Assembly: GCA_002796835.1 (NCBI GenBank)
Contig: LUGL01000103.1
Span: forward strand, 1-41,604
Reading direction: 5' to 3'
Source: Elainella saxicola E1
GTDB lineage: Bacteria; Cyanobacteriota; Cyanobacteriia; Elainellales; Elainellaceae
DNA length: 41,604 bases
The translations under genes were made by a program, and so were the position numbers. Every line of letters begins with the position of its first letter. Positions within the stretch are counted from its first letter, which is position 1. The notes under the pieces are model-generated. The model was not told the DNA's origin. It was given only the letters and a program-made list of their open reading frames with translations, and did no database searches. Shown here piece by piece: positions 32,270-41,218 of the stretch.

Positions 32270-33109
32270 TTATTCATGGGTTGCCCCACTCGGCATAATA
32301 GTTCCAGTTAAATCAGTATTGTGCAAATTGGTTTGGTTTATGTTGGCGCTGATTAAGACAGCTTCACTCAGATCCGCTTCACTGAGATTAGCCCAGCTCA
32401 ACTGAGCCCGATAGAGGTTGGCCCGTCGAAGATTGGCTCCGCGCAAAGAAGTCCAGCTTAAATTGACCGCTCGTCCATTCGCCCGACCTAAATTGACATT
32501 GATCAAGTTGGCCCCAATCAACTTGGCGCGGCTGATATCTGCTTCTCGCAGGTCCGCTTCTTCTAAAGTGACGCCATGGCCAATCACATCAACTAGATTT
32601 GCCCCTTCCAGAATTCCATTGCTGAGGATGGCATTGGAAAGATTTGCCCCTTCCAAAAGTGCTCGCGTCAGGTTCACTTCGATCAGTTTGGCTCGGTGCA
32701 GGCTGGCCCGACTGAGGTTTGCTTCTCCTAAATTGGCGTTACTTAAATTTGCTTCTCCCAAGTTGGCTTCTGGAAGATTGCCCCGTCTTAAGTTCGCCCC
32801 AACCAAGCGAGTTCCACGCAACCCAGCACGCGCGAGATCGGCTTCATATAAATTTGCCTGCGTCAGGTCTGCTCCGATCAGATTGGTTTCAATCAGAGTT
32901 GCCTGACTTAAGTCAGCTCCCATCAGCTTCACTTCTCGTAAATTGGCTGAACTGAGATCAGCCCCTCGCAAAATCGCCTGACTTAGGTTTGCTCGGCGAA
33001 GATTAATCCCCCTCAAATCCTTACCGCTTAAGTTCACTCCAATTAGACTGACTTCCTGGAAGTCTCGCTTACCTGCTGCGTAATTTTCCAGCAGTTCTTC
33101 AACGTACAT
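32270..33109 (-). CDS. Pentapeptide-repeat protein, 279 aa
   Basis: After a short start (MYVEELLENYAAGKRDFQEV) nearly the whole chain is A(N/D)LxX pentapeptides, about 50 in a row (about 22-272). They should form a right-handed quadrilateral beta-helix. There is no signal peptide, TM segment or other domain. Proteins like this are very abundant in cyanobacteria and mostly of unknown role; some mimic DNA to protect gyrase, but nothing here shows that. The 15-bp period is visible in the DNA. Confidence 0.92.
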   Translation of the reverse strand: MYVEELLENYAAGKRDFQEVSLIGVNLSGKDLRGINLRRANLSQAILRGADLSSANLREVKLMGADLSQATLIETNLIGADLTQANLYEADLARAGLRGTRLVGANLRRGNLPEANLGEANLSNANLGEANLSRASLHRAKLIEVNLTRALLEGANLSNAILSNGILEGANLVDVIGHGVTLEEADLREADISRAKLIGANLINVNLGRANGRAVNLSWTSLRGANLRRANLYRAQLSWANLSEADLSEAVLISANINQTNLHNTDLTGTIMPSGATHE

Positions 33110-33185
33110 GTGGGTTGTCTCGATTTACCTGATTTGATTCTTAGCTTGCCCCAAACTACCTTAAAAACCAGCATGAATGCCTTTA

Positions 33186-33482
33186 TCAATCAAGAATTAA
33201 CCCAAAGTTCAGGGGCTTTTGCGAAAAAAGCAGCAAAATTGCGCTTGCTGAAAATTCGGGAAGATAATTTCGACAAACTTTTGCAATTTTTCCATCATAC
33301 TTTTTGACAAAATTGAAGAATGAAATTGCGATAACATTTGGTTGCCAAACTGGGCCACTCACGTCTTGTAAAATAGGTGGTCTTGCCTGTTTTGTGGGAG
33401 AGCCACCGTTATCGGGAGTCTCGATCGCAGACTGCTGAGTCGCTTCACGATGCAGTGGGTCATAGACTTGCAGCAAAACCAT
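33186..33482 (-). CDS. Doubtful hypothetical protein, 98 aa
   Basis: An open frame with an ATG at 33482 in the spacer before ilvD. The first 45 residues (MVLLQVYDPLHREATQQS..., with SAIETPDNGGSPTKQARP) look like an ordinary soluble chain, while the rest looks random. No ribosome site, no known family. Divergent from ilvD by 80 bp. It may be a remnant or chance. The remainder of 33110-33562 holds only spacer DNA. Confidence 0.22.
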   Translation of the reverse strand: MVLLQVYDPLHREATQQSAIETPDNGGSPTKQARPPILQDVSGPVWQPNVIAISFFNFVKKYDGKIAKVCRNYLPEFSASAILLLFSQKPLNFGLILD

Positions 33483-33562
33483 TCGTCAATCAGGTTTTGA
33501 ACCGCAGAAACGGCTGGTTGGCCTGGATATCAATTTGAGAATCATCCGAGAGAGGAAGAACC

Positions 33563-35245
33563 ATGTCTGAGAATTTGAGAAGTCGAGCTGTGACGCAAGG
33601 TGTTCAGCGATCGCCCAACCGTGCCATGTTGCGGGCCGTCGGATTCAGCGATGACGACTTCACTAAGCCAATTGTGGGCGTTGCAAGTGCCCATAGCACC
33701 ATTACCCCTTGCAATATGGGAATTGCGCCATTAGCCAATCAAGCTGAAGCAGGAATTCGAGCCGCAGGTGGTATGCCACAAGTGTTCGGCACTATTACCG
33801 TTAGCGACGGAATTTCCATGGGTACCGAGGGCATGAAGTACTCTCTCGTATCGCGGGATGTGATTGCAGATTCGATCGAAACAGCCTGTAACGCCCAGAG
33901 TATGGATGCAGTGCTGGCGATCGGTGGCTGCGACAAGAACATGCCCGGTGCGATGATCGCGATGGCCCGGATGAACATTCCAGCCTTATTTGTTTATGGC
34001 GGCACCATTAAGCCTGGTCATTTAGATGGCGAAGATTTGACCGTGGTCAGTTCCTTTGAAGCTGTGGGACAGTATAGCGCTGGCCGAATTGACGAAGTAC
34101 GCCTGATGTCCGTAGAGCGCCATGCCTGTCCAGGAGCCGGTTCCTGCGGCGGCATGTATACCGCAAACACGATGTCCTCTGCGTTTGAAGCAATGGGGAT
34201 GAGCTTGATGTATTCCTCCACGATGGCTGCTGAAGATCCGGAAAAGGCCGCGAATACTGAACTGGCAGGCAAAGTGCTGGTGGAAGCGATCCGGGCTAAT
34301 CGTCGTCCTAGAGACATCATCACGCGCAAGTCGATCGAAAATGCGCTCTCGGTAATTATGGCGATCGGTGGCTCAACCAACGCGGTGCTGCACTTTTTGG
34401 CGATCGCCCATTCTGCTGAGGTACCGCTGACCCTGGACGACTTTGAAACCATTCGAGCCAGAGTGCCCGTCCTCTGCGATCTGAAGCCCTCTGGACGCTA
34501 TGTTGCTGTCGATCTGCATAAAGCGGGCGGCATTCCCCAGGTGATGAAGATGCTGTTGGTACATGGCCTGCTGCATGGAGACTGTGTCACGATCACTGGA
34601 CAAACGGTCGAAGAATTGCTGAAAGACATTCCGGCTGAACCCCGTGCCGATCAGGATGTGATTCGTCCCTGGAGCAATCCCATGTACAAAGAAGGTCACC
34701 TGGGCATTCTGCGCGGCAATCTGGCTCCAGATGGCTCGGTCGCCAAACTCACCGGCGTTAAGAATCGTCGCATTACCGGCCCCGCTCGCGTATTCGAGTC
34801 TGAAGAGTTATGCCTGGAAGCAATCCTAGCGGGCAAGATCCAGCCTGGTGACGTGATCATCATCCGCTATGAAGGCCCTAAAGGTGGACCGGGGATGCGG
34901 GAAATGCTGGCTCCCACCTCGGCAATTATTGGCGCTGGCTTAGGCGATGCCGTGGGTCTAATCACCGATGGTCGCTTCTCCGGCGGCACCTATGGCATGG
35001 TCGTCGGACATGTCGCCCCAGAAGCCTTTGTGGGTGGACCGATCGCTCTGGTCGAAGAAGGTGACTTAGTGACGATCGATGCTGATGCAAGGCTGCTGGA
35101 AGTCAAGTTGTCCGATCAGGAATTGGCAGAGCGACGCGCCAAGTGGCAACCTCCCCAACCGCGTTACACCAAAGGCGTATTGGCGAAGTATGCCAAGCTG
35201 GTGTCTGCGAGCAATTTGGGCGCAGTAACGGATTTGAACCTGTAG
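33563..35245 (+). CDS. ilvD: Dihydroxy-acid dehydratase
   Basis: A 560-residue IlvD, the usual length. It dehydrates 2,3-dihydroxy-acids to 2-keto acids in valine, isoleucine, leucine and pantothenate synthesis, using an iron-sulfur cluster. The cluster cysteines are in [18 protein letters not shown] and [31 protein letters not shown] and [11 protein letters not shown] mark the C-terminal domain. An AGGAAG site precedes the ATG. It stands alone. A short GC-rich hairpin (CCCGC/GCGGG at 35263-35281) follows but has no T-run. Confidence 0.97.
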   Translation: MSENLRSRAVTQGVQRSPNRAMLRAVGFSDDDFTKPIVGVASAHSTITPCNMGIAPLANQAEAGIRAAGGMPQVFGTITVSDGISMGTEGMKYSLVSRDVIADSIETACNAQSMDAVLAIGGCDKNMPGAMIAMARMNIPALFVYGGTIKPGHLDGEDLTVVSSFEAVGQYSAGRIDEVRLMSVERHACPGAGSCGGMYTANTMSSAFEAMGMSLMYSSTMAAEDPEKAANTELAGKVLVEAIRANRRPRDIITRKSIENALSVIMAIGGSTNAVLHFLAIAHSAEVPLTLDDFETIRARVPVLCDLKPSGRYVAVDLHKAGGIPQVMKMLLVHGLLHGDCVTITGQTVEELLKDIPAEPRADQDVIRPWSNPMYKEGHLGILRGNLAPDGSVAKLTGVKNRRITGPARVFESEELCLEAILAGKIQPGDVIIIRYEGPKGGPGMREMLAPTSAIIGAGLGDAVGLITDGRFSGGTYGMVVGHVAPEAFVGGPIALVEEGDLVTIDADARLLEVKLSDQELAERRAKWQPPQPRYTKGVLAKYAKLVSASNLGAVTDLNL

Positions 35246-35506
35246 TTTGGCAACCCTCACCACCCGCGCGTGAATGGCGGGCTAATGAAGAAAGTACGCT
35301 AAAGCGCACTGAAACCCCTTCCTTGTTCGCTTGAGCAACTTTCTCTCTTAGTCCGCGATTTATTTACAGGCGGGAGAATAACAAAGTGAACCACTCAACT
35401 GACACAAAATTTCGGATAGCCCCCAGAGCAAGCTCAGCAGCCGTCCTATTTCTCTACATCTCCCCCCGTTCTCTTCCACCCACTCACCCCTTCCCCCTCC
35501 CAAGCC

Positions 35507-36058
35507 ATGACAGAAAAACAAAAAATGCTGGCGGGCGAGCTTTATTTAGCCAGTGATCCGGAATTGGCAGCAGAGAGTTTACGGGCAGCGCAATTGTTGC
35601 AGCGTTATAGTCAAACGATCGCTGGGGATCGCCAAAGCCGAACCGCCATCTTGCAGGAGTTATTGGGGCGAGTGGGAGAAAGTCCACAAATTGTGCCGCC
35701 GTTCCATTGCGACTACGGCATTCATATTTCGATCGGCGATCGATTTTATATGAACTATGGCGGAGTGATTCTGGACTGTAATCAGGTGCAGATCGGCGAT
35801 GATGTGCTTTGCGGTCCCTATGTGCAAATCTATGCGGCTTCTCATCCCGTAGATCCAGCAGTGCGACGCACCGGACTGGAGTTAGCGCTTCCTGTAACGA
35901 TCGGCAGTAATGTCTGGATTGGCGGTGGTGCGATCATTTGTCCGGGTGTGACGATCGGCGATAACACCACGATCGGAGCAGGTAGTGTTGTCACAAAAAA
36001 TATTCCGTCGAATGTTGTTGCCGCCGGAAATCCCTGCCGAGTGTTGCGATCGGTCTAG
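35507..36058 (+). CDS. Maltose/galactoside O-acetyltransferase-like (hexapeptide)
   Basis: A 183-residue left-handed beta-helix acyltransferase. MLAGELYLASDPELAAES opens the Maa-type N-terminus, and IGDRFYMNYGGVILDCNQVQIGDDVLCGP begins the hexapeptide repeats. The active-site histidine is in ASHPVDPAVR. VTIGSNVWIGGGAIICPGVTIGDN and TTIGAGSVVTKNIPSNVVAAGNPCRVLR close it. These enzymes move an acetyl group from acetyl-CoA to a sugar hydroxyl. The GPH sugar symporter starts 26 bp later, so they are probably one unit handling a sugar. Confidence 0.92.
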   Translation: MTEKQKMLAGELYLASDPELAAESLRAAQLLQRYSQTIAGDRQSRTAILQELLGRVGESPQIVPPFHCDYGIHISIGDRFYMNYGGVILDCNQVQIGDDVLCGPYVQIYAASHPVDPAVRRTGLELALPVTIGSNVWIGGGAIICPGVTIGDNTTIGAGSVVTKNIPSNVVAAGNPCRVLRSV

Positions 36059-36084
36059 TATCCCTCTCGTAAAGTGCCCTGCTT

Positions 36085-37554
36085 ATGTCTCCTACGCCCC
36101 AGCCTGCTTCTGACTCACAACCCCTTAACTTCAGTACCAAGCTTGCCTATGGAGCAGGAGATTTGGGTCCAGCCATGACAGCCAACCTGCTGGCGTTTTT
36201 CCTGCTGTACTTTTTCACCAATGTGGCAGGACTGAATCCCGGATTGGCAGGCATGATTTTAATGATCGGCAAAATTTGGGACGCGATCAACGATCCAATC
36301 GTTGGGGTATTGAGCGATCGCACCCGATCGGCAAAGTGGGGGCGGCGTTATCCCTGGATTTTGTTTGGAGCAATTCCCTTTGGCCTCACCTTTTTTCTGC
36401 AATGGCTGGTGCCGCAATTCAGCAGTGATCCCAGCACGAATCAGTGGGGGCTGTTTGCCTACTATGTGCTGATCGGCATCTTGTTTAACACGTTTTACAC
36501 GATGGTGAACCTGCCCTATACGGCATTAACCCCTGAAATCACCCAGGATTACAACGAGCGCACCAGTCTGACCAGCTTTCGGTTTGGTTTTTCGATCGGT
36601 GGCAGCATTTTATCGCTGATCCTGGCACAAGTCATTTTTGCCCTGTTTAAACCCAATACGACTGCTGCTGGCAGTTGTAATAATGGCACGCTGCAATATC
36701 TGGTCTTAGGAGCGGTAATTGCTGTATTGTCAGTTCTGCCGCTCTATTGGTGCGTCTTTGGCACCCGTAATCGCGTTCTAAACCATAGAGGGGTTGAGAC
36801 ACCAACCGATACCTCTGAATCTTTGCCTTTCCCACAGCAGGTGCGGATTGCTCTCAGCAATCGTCCGTTTCTCTATGTGATTGGGATCTACTTCTGCTCC
36901 TGGCTAGCAGTACAGGTGACGGCTTCGATCATTCCCTACTTCATCGTCAGCCGTATGCAGCTTCAGGAGAATGACTTTATCCAGGTGACGATCGCCGTTC
37001 AGGGAACTGCCCTACTGATGCTCTACGTGTGGAGTTGGCTGAGCAACCGCTATGGCAAAAAGGCCGTTTATTTCATGGGCATGAGTCTGTGGATCATTGC
37101 TCAGGCTGGATTATTCTTTTTAGCGCCGGGACAGATCGGTTTAATGTATCTGCTGGCAGTCATGGCAGGATTTGGGGTTTCAACCGCCTATCTGGTGCCC
37201 TGGTCCATGGTGCCGGATGTGATCGAAGTCGATGAGCTTCAGACGGGCCAGCGGCGCGAAGGCGTGTTCTATGCCTTTATGGTGCTGCTGCAAAAAATGG
37301 GCTTAGCCGTCGGTTTATTTCTGCTGGGATCGGGCTTAGCTGCCGCTGGATTTCGAGAGCGTATCCCCTGTCAACCGATGCCAACTCAGCCAGAGTCCGC
37401 CGTTTGGGCGATCCGGGTGGCGATCGGTCCCTTGCCTACCCTGATGCTGATCATTGGCTTGGTGCTTGCCTACTTTTATCCGATTACGAAAGAAGTGCAT
37501 GCCGAAATTTTGCTCAAACTCAGAGAGCGGCGCGATCGTAACTTGCAGCAATAA
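36085..37554 (+). CDS. GPH-family (MFS) sugar:cation symporter
   Basis: A 489-residue transporter with about 12 TM segments. FSTKLAYGAGDLGPAMTANLL and the loop SDRTRSAKWGRRYPWILFGA are the classic glycoside-pentoside-hexuronide:cation symporter marks, with VPYTALTPEITQDYNERTSLTSFR after TM4. The insertion between TM6 and TM7 carries a polar stretch. It likely imports a sugar or glycoside with H+ or Na+; the substrate is unknown. It follows the acetyltransferase by 26 bp, which suggests a joint role in a sugar pathway. Confidence 0.9.
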   Translation: MSPTPQPASDSQPLNFSTKLAYGAGDLGPAMTANLLAFFLLYFFTNVAGLNPGLAGMILMIGKIWDAINDPIVGVLSDRTRSAKWGRRYPWILFGAIPFGLTFFLQWLVPQFSSDPSTNQWGLFAYYVLIGILFNTFYTMVNLPYTALTPEITQDYNERTSLTSFRFGFSIGGSILSLILAQVIFALFKPNTTAAGSCNNGTLQYLVLGAVIAVLSVLPLYWCVFGTRNRVLNHRGVETPTDTSESLPFPQQVRIALSNRPFLYVIGIYFCSWLAVQVTASIIPYFIVSRMQLQENDFIQVTIAVQGTALLMLYVWSWLSNRYGKKAVYFMGMSLWIIAQAGLFFLAPGQIGLMYLLAVMAGFGVSTAYLVPWSMVPDVIEVDELQTGQRREGVFYAFMVLLQKMGLAVGLFLLGSGLAAAGFRERIPCQPMPTQPESAVWAIRVAIGPLPTLMLIIGLVLAYFYPITKEVHAEILLKLRERRDRNLQQ

Positions 37555-37695
37555 CCTGCCTCATCCACCTCTCTACCCAGATAGGTATTCTTGGGGATCA
37601 AGAACAGGATAAGATTGGCTATGGGCTGCTCATCGGCAAGATAAGTTCTGTTGGGATAGCTGGCATTTCTGGTCGCGCTTTGGAATTGAGGTTTT

Positions 37696-38094
37696 ATGAG
37701 AAGATTTTGGTCTGGTTTGCTGGCTATAGCACTGGTGGTTGTTATTGGCCTGACAGGATGTTCATCGCCTCCGGGTGCTTTAAGTGGCAACTATCGACAA
37801 GATACATTGTCCGTGATTGAAAGCCTCAGAACATCGTTGAGTTTGCCAAACGATTCGCCTGATCAATCTGCTGCCCAAGCGGACGCCCGTGGCAAAATTA
37901 ATGATTTCTTCGCCCGCTACCGCCGCAATGACTCATTGCTGAAGTTGGGATCATTCACAACCATGCGGACGGCCCTCAATTCTCTGGCAGGTCACTATAG
38001 CTCCTATCCCAATCGTCCGGTGCCCCAAAAGCTGAAGGATCGATTGGAACTCGAATTCAAACAGGTCGAAGCAGCGTTGAAACGAGAAGCCTAG
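37696..38094 (+). CDS. psb27: Photosystem II assembly lipoprotein Psb27
   Basis: A 132-residue protein with signal peptide and lipobox LTGC (19-22), leaving about 110 mature residues, the usual size. The mature part begins GNYRQDTLSVIESLRTSLSLPND, has DARGKINDFFARYRRN, and ends in a helix (LELEFKQVEAALKREA), giving the four-helix bundle of Psb27. It binds CP43 on the lumenal side of PSII during assembly and repair of the manganese cluster. GAGG lies 5 nt before the ATG. No other photosystem gene is adjacent. Confidence 0.95.
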   Translation: MRRFWSGLLAIALVVVIGLTGCSSPPGALSGNYRQDTLSVIESLRTSLSLPNDSPDQSAAQADARGKINDFFARYRRNDSLLKLGSFTTMRTALNSLAGHYSSYPNRPVPQKLKDRLELEFKQVEAALKREA

Positions 38095-38212
38095 TCAGCG
38101 CTGGGTCGAATCAATACAAAAGTTTTCTCCGCTACATCTTCGGGGCGTGCTCATGCATGCCCTTCTTTTATTGAGTACCGACTTAGGAGATTTCTCGAAA
38201 AAATTTCCTCAT

Positions 38213-38258
38213 GTAGTGCGGGCATCCTGCCCGCCGCGAGCGGGACGCTCACACTATG
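38213..38258. repeat. Imperfect palindromic repeat element
   Basis: GTAGTGCGGGCATCCTGCCCGC pairs with CGAGCGGGACGCTCACACTATG as a long imperfect hairpin. It lies between psb27 and the ABC transporter. The left arm is related to the partial copy at 9145-9166, marking a dispersed family. It might stop transcription but has no T-run. Confidence 0.75.
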
Positions 38259-38313
38259 GGTATTTTGCTTGCTAGAAATCTTTTGATAATTTTCTAATTT
38301 TGCTTTCCCCAAA

Positions 38314-40155
38314 ATGGCACTTCATCGACTCCAAACTGTTTGGCGGCAGCAACTGCAAGCTTTGCGACAGTCACTCTCTGTGTTTCAGTATTCCGGGCGA
38401 GCCGTTGAGCTGGTTTGGAGCACCGATCGCCTACTCACGATCGTTCTAGCCATTCTCACGGTTGGTGTGGGTTTACTGCCGGGAGCGATCGCCTATCTGG
38501 GCAAGCTGATTGTCGATGGAGTTGTGCTGGCGGCTCAAACGGGATTAGAGACCGATCGGTGGCGAACCTTGCAATATGTTGGCTATGAAGCTGTGGCGAT
38601 CGTGGTGCAATCAGGCTGCCAACAGGGAATTTTGCTCTGTCAGTCCCTTCTGCGCGGATTGCTAGCCCAAAAGATCAGCCTGCTGGTGATGCAAAAGGCG
38701 CTAACGCTGGACATGGCGCACTTCGAAGATTCAGAGTTCTATGACAAGATGATGCGGGCGCGGGAAGGGGCAGCGCATCGACCTTTGACTGTGGTTAGCC
38801 GCACCTATGGTCTGGTCAAAGACTCGCTTTCTTTATTGACCTTTGGGGGACTGCTGCTGCATTTCTCGGCTTGGGCTGTTCTGCTGCTGGTCCTCGCCAC
38901 CATTCCGCCCTTCATCTCAGAAACGCGCTTTGCCAAAGATAGCTTTCGCTTGTTTAACTGGCGTATTCCTGAAAAACGTGAGCATCATTATCTGGAGGTG
39001 CTGCTGGCCCGCGAAGACTATGCCATGGAGGTGAAGCTCTATCAGCTTGGTCCAATTTTGCTCGATCGCTATTGTCGGATGTTTGAGCAGCTCTATCGCG
39101 AAGACCGAGATTTGAGCATCCGTCGCATGGTTTGGAGTTACTTGCTGGGGTTAATCAGCACGATCGCATTTTATGGCACCTATGTCTGGATTATTCACGA
39201 AGCAATAGCAGGCCGCATTTCACTGGGCGATCTCACGATGTATCTGGTTGTGTTTCGCCAAGGACAAAATACCTTTTCCTCGCTCCTGAGTTCGATCGGC
39301 GGCATGTACGAAGATAATCTCTATCTGGCAAACCTCTATGATTTTCTGGAAGAAGAAGTCCCCGAACCTGCCGGATATGCCACCTATGGCCCCCAGCCCG
39401 GAGATGGAATTCGATTCGAGAATGTTAGCTTTACCTATCCTGACAATGAAAAACCGGCACTATACCAGGTTTCATTCCATTTGCCACCCGGTCGGAAGTT
39501 AGCGATCGTCGGTAAAAACGGCTCTGGCAAAACCACGTTGATCAAATTGCTGACGCGACTTTATACGCCTACCTCAGGCCGAATTTTGCTGGATGGTCGC
39601 GACTTGCAGGACTGGGATCTGGAAGCCTTGCAGCGGCGAATTGGGGTGATTTTTCAGCATTTTGTTCGCTACCAGTTCACGGTAGGCGAAAATGTGGGCG
39701 TGGGCGATGTCGATCATCTAATGGAGCAACCCTTATGGGAAGCGGCTACCGAGAAAAGTACGGCCCGGCCCTTTATTGACGAGTTGCCAGACAGCTTTCA
39801 AACTCGCCTGGGTCGCTGGTTTAAAAGTGGGCGTGAACTGTCGGGGGGACAATGGCAGAAAATTGCTCTGTCGCGTGCGTTTATGCGATCGAACGCCGAT
39901 ATTCTGATTCTGGATGAACCCACTTCTGCAGTAGATGCGGAGGCCGAGGCAGAAATTTTCGATCGATTACGCAGCGTCACCCAAGACCAGATTGCCATTT
40001 TGATTTCTCATCGCTTCTCAACCGTGCGCATGGCCGATCGAATTATGGTACTGGCAGAAGGCAAGGTGCTGGAACAGGGAACCCATGAGGAACTAATGCA
40101 GCAAGGCGGGCGCTATGCTGAGCTATTTTCCCTTCAAGCAGCAGGCTATCGTTAA
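38314..40155 (+). CDS. ABC exporter, fused permease and ATPase
   Basis: A 613-residue half-transporter. The membrane domain has about six TM segments in residues 25-320. The nucleotide domain has Walker A GKNGSGKTT at about 398-406, signature LSGGQWQKIALSRAF at about 508, Walker B ILILDEPTSAVD at about 528, and H-loop LISHRFSTVRMADRI at about 563. The layout is that of lipid, peptide or multidrug exporters; substrate unknown. It should work as a homodimer or with another half. No ribosome site is clear. Confidence 0.93.
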   Translation: MALHRLQTVWRQQLQALRQSLSVFQYSGRAVELVWSTDRLLTIVLAILTVGVGLLPGAIAYLGKLIVDGVVLAAQTGLETDRWRTLQYVGYEAVAIVVQSGCQQGILLCQSLLRGLLAQKISLLVMQKALTLDMAHFEDSEFYDKMMRAREGAAHRPLTVVSRTYGLVKDSLSLLTFGGLLLHFSAWAVLLLVLATIPPFISETRFAKDSFRLFNWRIPEKREHHYLEVLLAREDYAMEVKLYQLGPILLDRYCRMFEQLYREDRDLSIRRMVWSYLLGLISTIAFYGTYVWIIHEAIAGRISLGDLTMYLVVFRQGQNTFSSLLSSIGGMYEDNLYLANLYDFLEEEVPEPAGYATYGPQPGDGIRFENVSFTYPDNEKPALYQVSFHLPPGRKLAIVGKNGSGKTTLIKLLTRLYTPTSGRILLDGRDLQDWDLEALQRRIGVIFQHFVRYQFTVGENVGVGDVDHLMEQPLWEAATEKSTARPFIDELPDSFQTRLGRWFKSGRELSGGQWQKIALSRAFMRSNADILILDEPTSAVDAEAEAEIFDRLRSVTQDQIAILISHRFSTVRMADRIMVLAEGKVLEQGTHEELMQQGGRYAELFSLQAAGYR

Positions 40156-40287
40156 CAAAAGCATGGAAGTACCTTTCAGGGGATAGTGACGCAGTCAATC
40201 TTTGCTTTATGACTGGAATAGGAAATGAATGTGCTGAAGTCAAGATCAAGAGTTTGTTTCCCTGTTCTTTAGCCCCCCTGCTGAGTC

Positions 40288-41118
40288 ATGCAAAAAGTAA
40301 TTTCGCCCTTGTCGGGCTTCTCAATCGATCGGCTGTCAGTCTATCTGCAAAAAATTTGGACCAAAACCTATATTGCTCAAGAAGGTAAACCCCGGCAGCC
40401 TACACTTCTGGGACATTGTCTGATTGGTAGTGGTGTCATTGCAATCAATGTTGCCGGATTTGTGACATTAAATAGTTTTGCTGCCAGTCGGGCTCAGGAA
40501 TGGCTGTCTACTCATGATCCATTGACCGTTCCAGCACAAAGTATGGTTCAGCCTGCTATTTTGCAATCCAGACTCGAAGAGCAGCTCAGCGAAATTCAAG
40601 AACGTCGCGATCGCCATGCCAAAGTGATGGTCTATTTTTACAAACAATATTTCATTTCACTCTCAATGGCGTCGGGTTCAGCCTTAGCCGCGATTCTAAT
40701 GGCGTTCTTCATCAGCCGCGATGGTTGGGAGAAAAGCAATAACGGACTCATCAATGCGTTTTTGCTAACCTTCAGCGCAGCTCTGTTGTATACCCAAATT
40801 CCGGGCATGTTTCAGCAGGAAAAAAATCTCAAGGCTAACCGAGAACTTTATTTGGCTTATGATGCATTAGGTAACCAGGTGTTGAGTTATCTGGCCACCG
40901 AAAATACGATCGGTGCGGATCCAGCTCAACCTAATAAAGTTGACAAAGTAACTCCTGAACAGTTCATTCCCCAGGTAGATCAACAATTGGCAAAACTGAA
41001 CCAACTCCCGCTGGATTTTGATGCCAATCAGGTGATCAAACTACCCGATTTGCAACAGTTTGGGTTGCCGCAAGGATTGCAACCGATGTCTAGTACGCCA
41101 ACAAATCCCGCTTCTTGA
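40288..41118 (+). CDS. Hypothetical membrane protein, 276 aa
   Basis: Three hydrophobic segments at about 46-66 (LIGSGVIAINVAGFVTLNSF), 128-150 (SLSMASGSALAAILMAFFIS) and 160-183 (LINAFLLTFSAALLYTQIPG). Between TM1 and TM2 lies a helical, charged loop (RLEEQLSEIQERRDRHAKVM) and the C-terminal 90 residues are soluble (FIPQVDQQLAKLNQLPLDFD). I do not recognise a family. It follows the ABC exporter by 132 bp on the same strand; a joint role is possible but unsupported. Confidence 0.75.
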   Translation: MQKVISPLSGFSIDRLSVYLQKIWTKTYIAQEGKPRQPTLLGHCLIGSGVIAINVAGFVTLNSFAASRAQEWLSTHDPLTVPAQSMVQPAILQSRLEEQLSEIQERRDRHAKVMVYFYKQYFISLSMASGSALAAILMAFFISRDGWEKSNNGLINAFLLTFSAALLYTQIPGMFQQEKNLKANRELYLAYDALGNQVLSYLATENTIGADPAQPNKVDKVTPEQFIPQVDQQLAKLNQLPLDFDANQVIKLPDLQQFGLPQGLQPMSSTPTNPAS

Positions 41119-41218
41119 TCGAGCGATGATCGATTGGCTTTGTACAAGCAATACTGCATGAAAATTCACGGTTTCTTCACTTTATGTTGATAAGCTGAAC
41201 GACATTTAGTTTGCATCA

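Noticed and set aside
32418-32906. Arg/Leu-rich plus-strand frame opposite the pentapeptide gene
   Set aside because: It is a mirror of the pentapeptide code and has no independent support.
32270-33109. Regular repeat spacing that looks like a CRISPR or satellite array
   Set aside because: The 15-bp period is the codon period of A(N/D)LxX pentapeptides; there are no unique spacers or identical direct repeats.
33110-33307. Plus-strand frame in the spacer before ilvD
   Set aside because: Begins inside the divergent promoter region of the pentapeptide gene and has no ribosome site or recognisable sequence.
34018-34452. 144-codon minus-strand frame inside ilvD
   Set aside because: It is antisense to conserved cluster-binding and catalytic regions of IlvD and is explained by codon bias.
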